Below, in pieces: positions 1 through 5,448 of a DNA stretch of 7,377 nucleotides (the stretch's first letter is position 1; each line of letters opens with the position of its first letter). The notes beneath the pieces were generated by a model, which saw only the letters and a program-made list of their open reading frames with translations, was not told the origin of the DNA and did no database searches. Source of the stretch: Fidelibacterota bacterium. GTDB lineage: Bacteria; Fidelibacterota; Marinisomatia; Marinisomatales; TCS55. The DNA is taken from assembly GCA_002704905.1 (NCBI GenBank), contig PAIR01000048.1, forward strand, positions 1 to 7,377. Reading direction: 5' to 3'. Position numbers and translations under genes: made by a program.

Positions 1-61
1 TATATAAAGTAACACTTTAAGTCTTGCAATAAATTTTTTTATAAAATTCAAAGATTCTCTA

Positions 62-91
62 TTGCGTTCAATTTTTTTATACATTTATATT
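62..91 (+). promoter_or_regulatory. Candidate sigma-70-like promoter upstream of the small RNA/tmRNA region
   Basis: A -35-like TTGCGT (62-67) and a -10-like TATATT (86-91) are separated by 18 bp, and initiation would fall near position 98. The arrangement also loosely fits the Bacteroidetes-style TTG / TAnnTTTG layout, because the -10 is followed by G. The predicted start coincides with the first base of a foldable stem (98-103), which supports the call. The sequence around it is very AT-rich, so chance matches are likely. It could drive a separate small RNA, a long tmRNA precursor, or both. Confidence 0.4.
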
Positions 92-97
92 GTAAGG

Positions 98-250
98 CCT
101 CTTTTGGCAGAATTCATTAAGGAATTCGAATTGAAGAGGTTGGCAAATGAAAAAGTGATAGGGCTCTGGGTTGGCGTTCAGAGCCTTATAGTTTGGAAAT
201 CAGCCGCAGCATTTTTAGAAACTTTAAAAATTCTGCGGCGTTTCCGTTTT
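98..250 (+). ncRNA. Candidate structured small RNA (or structured tmRNA leader)
   Basis: No protein gene is credible here, but the + strand folds into three consecutive hairpins. Hairpin 1 has an outer stem CCTCTT (98-103) with AAGAGG (134-139) and an inner stem GAATTC (110-115) with GAATTC (122-127) around loop ATTAAG. Hairpin 2 pairs GGCTCTG (162-168) with CAGAGCC (179-185) around a 10-nt loop. Hairpin 3 (203-239) pairs GCCGCAG with CTGCGGC, extends by seven A/T pairs after one mismatch, and is followed by a T-rich tail. The motif TTGGC occurs three times (104-108, 140-144, 171-175), each time outside the stems. The 5' end matches the predicted start of the promoter at 62-91. I do not recognise a known family: it lacks the 6S rod and the SRP GGAAGC core. 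It could instead be a processed 5' leader of the tmRNA. Confidence 0.4.
203..250 (+). terminator. Probable intrinsic terminator between the RNA candidate and ssrA
   Basis: A GC-rich 7-bp stem, GCCGCAG (203-209) with CTGCGGC (233-239), continues past a C/T mismatch into ATTTTTA (211-217) paired with TAAAAAT (225-231), leaving a 7-nt loop. It is followed on the + strand by GTTTCCGTTTTT (240-251). The tail is interrupted by CCG, so termination may be partial. The opposite strand has no T-tract after the stem, so it would act only on + strand transcription. If it terminates well, the tmRNA needs its own promoter in the 44 nt that follow. Confidence 0.5.
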
Positions 251-283
251 TATATAGCCTATTGAATTTTGTTCATTGATAAT

Positions 284-632
284 GGGGGCGATCGGTTTCG
301 ACGGAATATGCGTCGCGTTAAATTGCATGCCGAGGTCCAGGATCTCGTTAATCACCTGGAAAAACCATAAATGCCGATTACGGCTACATGGCCGCTGCTT
401 AATTAAGCTGGCCCGTCCTGGATTTGGTGTGTCTGTGGCTAGACCCAAGGGCGTCAATTACATAGACTGGTCCTGATTGTTGTCTGTGATTTCAGGATAA
501 GACCTTAACAGACTTTGCTTACGATGGCCGAGTCAGCAGGGCAGTTGTAAGTAAGCCTAAACTGACTGACTAAGCATGTAGGTATTTTTCGGGGTTCTAT
601 TTCGGACGGGAGTTCAATTCTCCCCGCCTCCA
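284..632 (+). ncRNA. ssrA: Transfer-messenger RNA (tmRNA, 10Sa RNA)
   Basis: tmRNA rescues stalled ribosomes in trans-translation with SmpB, adding a degradation tag to the unfinished protein. The ends form the alanine-tRNA-like domain. GGGGGCG (284-290) pairs with CGCCTCC (625-631), including the G-U pair at position 3 that marks alanine identity, followed by discriminator A632. The T-arm is GGGAG (608-612) and CTCCC (620-624) around TTCAATT. Pseudoknot 1 is visible as CGAG (331-334) with CTCG (344-347), interleaved with CCAGG (337-341) and CCTGG (355-359). The conserved blocks GCATGCCGAGG near 325 and GACTGACTAAGCATGTAG near 565-582 match the E. coli molecule. The 3' CCA is not encoded (the sequence reads ACAA), so it must be added by nucleotidyltransferase. 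It is a standard one-piece form of about 349 nt, convergent with the MarC-family gene 7 nt away. Confidence 0.97.
373..402 (+). other. tmRNA tag-peptide reading frame (ADYGYMAAA)
   Basis: The resume codon is GCC (373-375), followed by GAT TAC GGC TAC ATG GCC GCT GCT and the stop TAA (400-402). The call rests on the U and A at -5 and -4 (368-369), which match the E. coli context upstream of its GCA resume codon, and on the Ala-rich, nonpolar end expected of a ClpXP/SspB-type degron. With the tRNA-borne alanine the tag would be A-ADYGYMAAA. Nine encoded residues is slightly short for the family. It resembles the Chlorobium tag ADDYSYAMAA as I remember it. Confidence 0.85.
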
Positions 633-639
633 CAATAAC

Positions 640-1284
640 TTATAAACGAAGTAAGATAGTTTCGATACCATTAATCACAAATTGAACAGCAATGACCATA
701 AGAATCAAACCCATAATGCGCTGAATTACTCGCATACCCGTCATACCGATCTTTTTTCCGAGCCCTCCACCTGCACGTAGAATATAATAAAATGTAGTCA
801 TGGTTATAATAACTGCTAATAATAAAGTTATAATACTAAACGTCATTGGTGTTTTTCCTGACAGGAGCATAACTCCGGTGATAGCACCTGGTCCGGTAAT
901 AAGAGGAACCCCAATCGGGCTTATGGCGATTTCTTCTGCTTCTTTAAATTCTTCCCGTTCAGTTTCTGTTGTTCGGGATCGCCCAACTTGGGCTTCTAGC
1001 ATTCTTAACCCACTTCGAAAAAATAAAATACCACCCATAATCTGGAAAGCCTCAACTGTGATACCATACAGTTTGAATATAATTGATCCTAAAAAGGTAA
1101 AAACTAATAAGGTGATTGTTCCAGTGATAATTCCTTTTTTCGCGATTTGAATTCTTTCATTTTTTGTAAACCGCTCTGTCATAACCACAAATATTGGAGT
1201 AATCCCTAAAGGATTAATAAGAGTAAATAAGGTAGAAAGACATAGTACCAAAAATTGAATTTCAGTATTAATAAAAGTTGGCAT
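640..1284 (-). CDS. MarC-family integral membrane protein
   Basis: This 214-residue polytopic inner-membrane protein belongs to the MarC (YchE/YhgN, UPF0056) family, whose substrate and function are unknown; the original link to multiple antibiotic resistance was not upheld. About six hydrophobic segments are visible, near residues 10-33, 49-72, 76-94, 121-141, 147-169 and 188-209. Family signatures include NPLG (24-27), ITVEAFQIMGGILFF (75-89), AISPIGVPLITGPGAI (120-135) and RIMGLILMVIAVQFVINGI (189-207). A charged, Glu/Arg-rich cytoplasmic loop lies at 97-119. The ATG directly follows the argS stop (TAAATG, zero gap), so translation is probably coupled to ArgS; only a weak GAAAGA lies upstream. 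It is the last gene of the minus-strand run. I see no hairpin terminator before the converging tmRNA. Confidence 0.92.
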   Translation of the reverse strand: MPTFINTEIQFLVLCLSTLFTLINPLGITPIFVVMTERFTKNERIQIAKKGIITGTITLLVFTFLGSIIFKLYGITVEAFQIMGGILFFRSGLRMLEAQVGRSRTTETEREEFKEAEEIAISPIGVPLITGPGAITGVMLLSGKTPMTFSIITLLLAVIITMTTFYYILRAGGGLGKKIGMTGMRVIQRIMGLILMVIAVQFVINGIETILLRL

Positions 1285-2910
1285 TTACATTCTTTCAGGT
1301 GCAGTAATACCCAATAAACTTAGTCCATTTCCAAGTACAACTTTAGTACCTTTTACTAGGGCAATCCTCGCCTCGGATAAAGATATATCATCTGTCACCA
1401 CACGACATTCAGAATAAAACTTATGGAAAAAATTAGCTGTATCATGCAAATAATTTGAAATGGTTTGGGGTTCTAATGAATGGAGCGCATTTTCGATGAT
1501 CCACGGGAATTTCTCCAGTTTTTTTAATAGGCGCATTTCCGATGGATCCTTAAGTAGAGTTGAATCGTAATCTGAGGTATTGGATACGTCCAGATCTTCA
1601 CCATGTTTAATGATATTACAAATCCGTGCATGGGCATACTGTAAATAATAAACTGGATTTTTTTCTGATTGATCTGTCGCAAGATCTAAATCAAAATTGA
1701 GATGTGAATTCATTCCGCGCATAATGAAAAAATAGCGCACAACATCTGAGCCGAGTTCTTCCACTAATTCATCAATTGTAACAAAATTTGCTTTACGTGT
1801 GGACATCTTTACCTTTTTACCACCCCTTATCAAAGTGACAAATTGATAAAGTAATACTCTAATATGATTAGTTTTTATACCAAGAGCCTCCAACGCCAAT
1901 AATACATCGGGATATGTATCGGTATGATCTGCGCCAAAAACATCAATTATTAAATTAAATCCACGTTTGACCTTATCTCTGTGATAAGCCGTATCAGGAA
2001 CACGATAGGTTGGTTCACCACTGCTTTTGATGTATACTCGATCTTGATCTTTTCCCAGAGCAGTGGAACGGAACCAAGTTGCGCCATCCTTCTTATAGAT
2101 GAGATTCTTTAATCTCAATTCTTCAAGAAATTTATCAATCTCTCCATTCTCGTAAAATGTCTTTTCATTAGTGAATTGATCAAATTTAATTCCCAGACCT
2201 AATAAACTCTTCTCTATATCGGCAAAAATAGTTTTTTCTGCTTCCACTTTAAAAATTGGATCGCCGACTGATAATACATCTCCATGGGTATCAATTAGGG
2301 ATTGGGCTATAACCTTAATGTAATTGCCTTCATAACCATCTTCAGGAAAATCAAATACTTTACCTAAAATTTCAAAATACCGTGCCTCAACTGATTGACC
2401 CAAAACGCGCATTTGTCTTCCCGCATCGTTATAATAATATTCACGAGTGACGTTATATCCATTCCATTCAAGAAGATTGGAGACAGTGTCACCAAGTACA
2501 GCATTCCGTCCATGGCCAACGTTTAGTGGACCGGTGGGATTAGCACTGACAAATTCCACGTTGGCCTTTTGGCCTTTCCCAAAATCGTTCTTACCATATT
2601 GATTATTGCTTAAAATATCAGCCAAAACCTGATAGTAATAGGCATTCCCAATCTTGAAATTCAGAAAGCCAGGCTTGGTCACTGTTACCTCATCAATTAG
2701 TTTATCAGGAAGGATTAAGGCATTCCTAATAATTTCACCGATCTCTATTGGGTTTTTATTAAGATTCTTGGATAATGTTAGAGGTAAATTAGTGGAGAGG
2801 TCTCCAAAATTTGTATTATTGGGTGGTGACAGTTTGATCTCTTTCTCAGGATAACCGAGAGAAGAGAGGGCTTTAGTCAATGCTTTAGTTAGCTGCGGTA
2901 AAATTGTCAT
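1285..2910 (-). CDS. argS: Arginyl-tRNA synthetase
   Basis: This cytoplasmic class Ia synthetase charges tRNA-Arg with arginine using ATP. At 541 residues it is full length for the family and ends in the usual APERM. The N-terminal Add-1 domain carries NFGDLS (34-39). The catalytic core shows SANPTGPLNVGHGR (122-135), with the HIGH-type element NVGH at 130-133, and the second signature VKMSTRK (367-373). The PTYRVPDTAYHRDK stretch (300-313) matches the conserved PTY..D.AYH..K block. The C-terminal DALR anticodon-binding domain begins near NPVYYLQYAHARI (418-430). The ATG lies inside the end of rsfS (26-nt overlap, different frame), and no later in-frame ATG would preserve the N-terminal domain. 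No strong Shine-Dalgarno is visible, so coupling to rsfS translation is likely. The first position of the HIGH element is Asn; that position also varies in other ArgS proteins. Confidence 0.98.
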   Translation of the reverse strand: MTILPQLTKALTKALSSLGYPEKEIKLSPPNNTNFGDLSTNLPLTLSKNLNKNPIEIGEIIRNALILPDKLIDEVTVTKPGFLNFKIGNAYYYQVLADILSNNQYGKNDFGKGQKANVEFVSANPTGPLNVGHGRNAVLGDTVSNLLEWNGYNVTREYYYNDAGRQMRVLGQSVEARYFEILGKVFDFPEDGYEGNYIKVIAQSLIDTHGDVLSVGDPIFKVEAEKTIFADIEKSLLGLGIKFDQFTNEKTFYENGEIDKFLEELRLKNLIYKKDGATWFRSTALGKDQDRVYIKSSGEPTYRVPDTAYHRDKVKRGFNLIIDVFGADHTDTYPDVLLALEALGIKTNHIRVLLYQFVTLIRGGKKVKMSTRKANFVTIDELVEELGSDVVRYFFIMRGMNSHLNFDLDLATDQSEKNPVYYLQYAHARICNIIKHGEDLDVSNTSDYDSTLLKDPSEMRLLKKLEKFPWIIENALHSLEPQTISNYLHDTANFFHKFYSECRVVTDDISLSEARIALVKGTKVVLGNGLSLLGITAPERM

Positions 2911-3268
2911 CGTTGAATTCTATTTTTGGGGCATCGGCCCACAGTTTTTCAATATTATAATAATTTCGCTCTGTAGTTCTAAAAATATGGACAATTACAT
3001 TAATATAATCAAGCAGAACCCAATTCAATTGTTCATATCCTTCGATCCGAATAGGTTTATGATCTGTGTTTTTTCGAATGGCGTCTGCAATCGCTTTTAC
3101 CTGGATATGTGTATCTGCTGAGCAAATAACAAATTGATCTGTAAAGCTGGTCAAATGATGTACATCAATACTTAATACATGTTCTGCTTTTTTCTCCAAA
3201 GCAAATTGGGCAATCTGCGCTGCTAGATCACCAGAGGTGATAACAGGTTGAGATAAAGCGGTCGTCAA
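2885..3268 (-). CDS. rsfS: Ribosomal silencing factor RsfS (RsfA/YbeB/Iojap family)
   Basis: RsfS binds ribosomal protein uL14 on the 50S subunit and blocks subunit joining, lowering translation in starvation. The 127-residue protein contains the single Iojap/DUF143 domain. Signatures are EKKAEHVLSIDV (25-36), TDQFVICSADTHIQVKAIAD (43-62), IEGYEQLNWVLLDYINVIVHIF (75-96) and the ending YNIEKLWADAP (104-114). The start is TTG (3266-3268), the only usable start between the preceding gene's in-frame TAG and the domain; ATT two codons upstream is a rarer alternative. There is no recognisable Shine-Dalgarno. It sits 9 nt after the LytR_C gene and overlaps argS by 26 nt. A LytR-type gene beside rsfS is a recurring arrangement in bacteria, which supports both calls. 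The C-terminal tail past residue 115 is acidic and not part of the core domain. Confidence 0.95.
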   Translation of the reverse strand: MTTALSQPVITSGDLAAQIAQFALEKKAEHVLSIDVHHLTSFTDQFVICSADTHIQVKAIADAIRKNTDHKPIRIEGYEQLNWVLLDYINVIVHIFRTTERNYYNIEKLWADAPKIEFNDDNFTAAN

Positions 3269-3277
3269 ACTAATCGA

Positions 3278-3850
3278 CTAGTTATTTAAATATGATTTAA
3301 TAGAAGAAATGGTTCGAAAATCTTTACCAATAATCAAGGTAAGGTCCACGTCAAGGTTAGGATCAATTGCCATCAAAACTTGTTCAGGATTATCCATATT
3401 AAAACCGAGGGCATCGACAACGTGCTTAATTGCAGAAATATTCTCATTCCGCTGAATGAGAATAGTCTTATCATATTCAAAATGATCAGCATTTTCAGAG
3501 CGCACCACATCCACACGTTTTTTTCGTAATAAATCGGAAAATTTTGCTGCTAATCCAGGCTCTCCACATCCATTGAGTATTTCAATTTCAATATCCAATA
3601 CTGGACTAGCAGAATATATCTCAGTGGCCAGTTTTGGTGCGTCAGGCATGGAAGGAAACTTTACTTCAATTGGAACACCACTTTGAGTCTGGCGTCCTGA
3701 AAATGAAAAAATAAAAGCGACTAATAATAGGGACATAACAGCTATTGCTGCATTGATTAACCCCATACGCTGTGATTTTTTACCTCGTGATTTTTTACTA
3801 CCAGGTGTTGAAAAAAAAATAGATGATTTACGGCGTTTTAACTTTGCCAC
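3278..3850 (-). CDS. Membrane-anchored LytR_C-domain protein
   Basis: The 190-residue protein has a very basic cytoplasmic N-terminus (residues 1-29, rich in Lys/Arg), one transmembrane segment (about 30-50) and an extracytoplasmic LytR C-terminal (LytR_C) domain (about 86-178). The domain is recognised by IEILNGCGEPGLAAKFSDLL (89-108), a following R..VDVVRSENAD segment, and DVDLTLIIGKDF (167-178), which matches the V..VLG.DY ending. It lacks the LytR-CpsA-Psr catalytic domain that often accompanies LytR_C, so it is not a cell-wall polymer ligase. Its role is unknown; envelope binding or scaffolding is inference. The start is GTG, whose G is the last base of the upstream TAG (sequence TAGTG), so translation is probably coupled. 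Its own stop is in frame with, and 9 nt before, the rsfS start. Confidence 0.85.
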   Translation of the reverse strand: MAKLKRRKSSIFFSTPGSKKSRGKKSQRMGLINAAIAVMSLLLVAFIFSFSGRQTQSGVPIEVKFPSMPDAPKLATEIYSASPVLDIEIEILNGCGEPGLAAKFSDLLRKKRVDVVRSENADHFEYDKTILIQRNENISAIKHVVDALGFNMDNPEQVLMAIDPNLDVDLTLIIGKDFRTISSIKSYLNN

Positions 3851-4320
3851 TATCTGTAATCAAATAAGCGAGAAGATCGTTTTGAAAAACCATATCGCGG
3901 ATAATTGTCCATGGAGAATTTTACAAATAAATTTTCTGTAGGCTGATAATCCAAGCTGGCGCCATAAAATAACTGAGAGCCACCCATTCCGTTTTTAGCA
4001 TAAGGATTCATACCGCTCATTGGCGATGCCAAACTAAATCGTGTTGATAGCCTCAGATTATCTTTCACCATATAATTCATTTGGTTAGTATAGGCACCCA
4101 TTGTCATGGATTGATTTCCTGCACTCATCATACTCAAGCCAAAACTGTGATTCATTGAAAACCGATTGGGATCAAGGATTGATATGTTTCTAGCATGAGA
4201 TAGGCCCTGTGTATTCACTGGCATTGTCCTTGAAGGCAATGTGGAACGAAGCTGCCCCACTACTAGAGCTGAAAGAATTGTAAGTACAGCGATTCCTTTA
4301 ATGATTGTTTTCATATGCAT
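3850..4320 (-). CDS. Small exported, methionine-rich protein of unknown function
   Basis: This is a 156-residue protein with no family I can name. The N-terminus is a signal peptide: a basic start (MKTIIKG), a hydrophobic core to about residue 21, and a probable cleavage near VVG/Q. The mature part has alternating polar/hydrophobic stretches with many aromatic residues, such as MNYMVKDNLRLSTRFSLASP (81-100) and SQLFYGASLDYQ (115-126). These resemble short segments of outer-membrane beta-strands. Ten methionines fall between residues 56 and 112. Two starts are possible: ATG at 4318-4320 and ATG two codons later (4312-4314). The second gives the more typical signal peptide, and a TATAAT lies just upstream of it. 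No Shine-Dalgarno is seen. The stop overlaps the LytR_C gene by one base, so the two products may act together at the envelope. That link is inference. Confidence 0.75.
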   Translation of the reverse strand: MHMKTIIKGIAVLTILSALVVGQLRSTLPSRTMPVNTQGLSHARNISILDPNRFSMNHSFGLSMMSAGNQSMTMGAYTNQMNYMVKDNLRLSTRFSLASPMSGMNPYAKNGMGGSQLFYGASLDYQPTENLFVKFSMDNYPRYGFSKRSSRLFDYR

Positions 4321-4324
4321 TATA
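4319..4324 (-). promoter_or_regulatory. TATAAT -10-like element at the start of the exported-protein gene
   Basis: On the minus strand the sequence reads TATAATGCATATGAAA. Transcription from this -10 would begin at or within a base or two of the second ATG, giving a leaderless or nearly leaderless mRNA. The 48-nt gap after mnmA is AT-rich and no convincing -35 is visible, so this may be chance. Confidence 0.25.
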
Positions 4325-4368
4325 TAAAATACAAAAAAAAGTCAGTATTTGTTCCAGCGAATTTTAAA

Positions 4369-5448
4369 CTAATTTCGATTATCAATAATAGCTCCTCCTA
4401 GGCAATCATCACCTTTGTAAAATACGATAGATTGTCCGGGTGCAATTGCAAACTGAGGCTTATCAAATTTGACTGTACATCGATCTGTAGATAAAGTAGT
4501 AATTTTACAGGATTGGTCCATTTGACGATAACGAATTTTAGCTGAAATATTTTCTAGAGCGTGTGGTGGAGATCCACTAATCCAATGAATTTGATCTGCT
4601 TCTAATTTTTGATGAAAAAGAGCTGGGTGATCATGTCCTTGGGCAACAATTAATATATTATTTTCAAGATCTTTATCAGCAACAAACCATGGAGCTTCTT
4701 TATCTCCATGCCCGCCACCAATACCCAGTCCTTTTCGCTGACCCATTGTATAAAACATAAGACCATCATGCTCGCCACATGGATTACCATCAATTGTATG
4801 AATATTGCCTGGTTGTGTTGGTATATATTTTTTTAAAAATTTTTTAAAAAATTTTTGTTCACCGATAAAACAAACGCCAGTACTGTCTTTTTTTGCATGG
4901 TTGATCAGGCCAGAAGATTCAGCCAATTTTCTAACATTTTTCTTATCAATTCCCCCAAGGGGAAACATGCTTTTGGAAAGGGCATCTTGCCCTAGCAAGT
5001 ATAGAAAATAACTTTGATCTTTATCGCCATCTACCCCTTTTAATAATTGGAATAAGCCATCAGATTCTACAATTCGGGCAAAATGTCCTGTGGCAATTTT
5101 ATTAGCACCTAATTCCAGTGCAAAATCCAGAAACGCTTTGAATTTAACCTCACGATTACATAAAACATCTGGATTGGGCGTCCGACCTTTTGCATACTCA
5201 TCAATAAAGTATTGAAAAACATTATTCCAGTATTCTTTGGAAAAATTGACACTTCTAAGAGGTAAATTCAAATGATTACAAACTGCAAGAGCATCTTTAT
5301 AATCTTGTTCTGAAGTGCAAGTTTCATCTTCTCCTTCCCAGTTTTTCATGAAGACACATTCAACATTATACCCTTGTTTCTTAAGAGTCATGGCAGTTAC
5401 GGAACTGTCTACACCTCCACTGATGCCTACAATAATTGGGTTAGACAT
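4369..5448 (-). CDS. mnmA: tRNA-specific 2-thiouridylase MnmA
   Basis: MnmA makes the 2-thio group of (c)mnm5s2U34 in tRNA-Lys, -Glu and -Gln, using ATP and a persulfide sulfur from a cysteine desulfurase in the cytoplasm. The 359-residue length is normal. The N-terminal PP-loop ATPase motif is SGGVDSS (10-16). The two catalytic cysteines are C97 in NPDVLCN (92-98) and C193 in STGVCFIG (189-196). KDQSYFLY (143-150) and the MGQRKGLGIGGG stretch (235-246) are further family marks. The C-terminal beta-barrel domain runs from about 265 to 355. The ATG lies 8 nt inside the end of the desulfurase gene, pointing to coupled synthesis with its sulfur donor. Residues near 199-209 (KFFKKFLKKYI) are encoded by almost pure A and T runs, with the frame intact. 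Confidence 0.98.
   Translation of the reverse strand: MSNPIIVGISGGVDSSVTAMTLKKQGYNVECVFMKNWEGEDETCTSEQDYKDALAVCNHLNLPLRSVNFSKEYWNNVFQYFIDEYAKGRTPNPDVLCNREVKFKAFLDFALELGANKIATGHFARIVESDGLFQLLKGVDGDKDQSYFLYLLGQDALSKSMFPLGGIDKKNVRKLAESSGLINHAKKDSTGVCFIGEQKFFKKFLKKYIPTQPGNIHTIDGNPCGEHDGLMFYTMGQRKGLGIGGGHGDKEAPWFVADKDLENNILIVAQGHDHPALFHQKLEADQIHWISGSPPHALENISAKIRYRQMDQSCKITTLSTDRCTVKFDKPQFAIAPGQSIVFYKGDDCLGGAIIDNRN

Noticed and set aside
5..19. AT-only hairpin TAAAGT-AAC-ACTTTA near the left edge as a terminator
   Set aside because: The stem is weak and the T-run (34-40) is too far from it; more likely chance in AT-rich sequence.
128..135. 6S RNA or SRP RNA identity for the 98-250 region
   Set aside because: There is no long rod with a central bubble and no GGAAGC-type SRP core; the fold is three separate hairpins.
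62..265. Open frame on + strand of 67 residues before the tmRNA
   Set aside because: It starts with TTG inside the promoter-like region, reads straight through all three hairpins, has no SD and shows no recognisable family or normal protein composition.
224..457. Open frame on the minus strand antisense to tmRNA
   Set aside because: It exists only because structural RNA lacks stops by chance; no RBS, and no family is recognisable.
276..476. Open frame on + strand over the 5' half of tmRNA
   Set aside because: It lies within the structured tmRNA; the only translated part is the short tag frame at 373-402.
800..1150. 116-residue open frame on + strand antisense to the MarC-family gene
   Set aside because: The opposite strand encodes a clear MarC protein with family motifs; this frame is its hydrophobic shadow.
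4332..4360. T8 tract after mnmA on the minus strand as an intrinsic terminator
   Set aside because: No stable stem precedes the T-tract, and the downstream genes are tightly spaced on the same strand.
4828..4856. Programmed frameshift in mnmA at the A/T tracts
   Set aside because: The protein is full length and in frame through both catalytic cysteines and the C-terminal domain, so no shift is needed.
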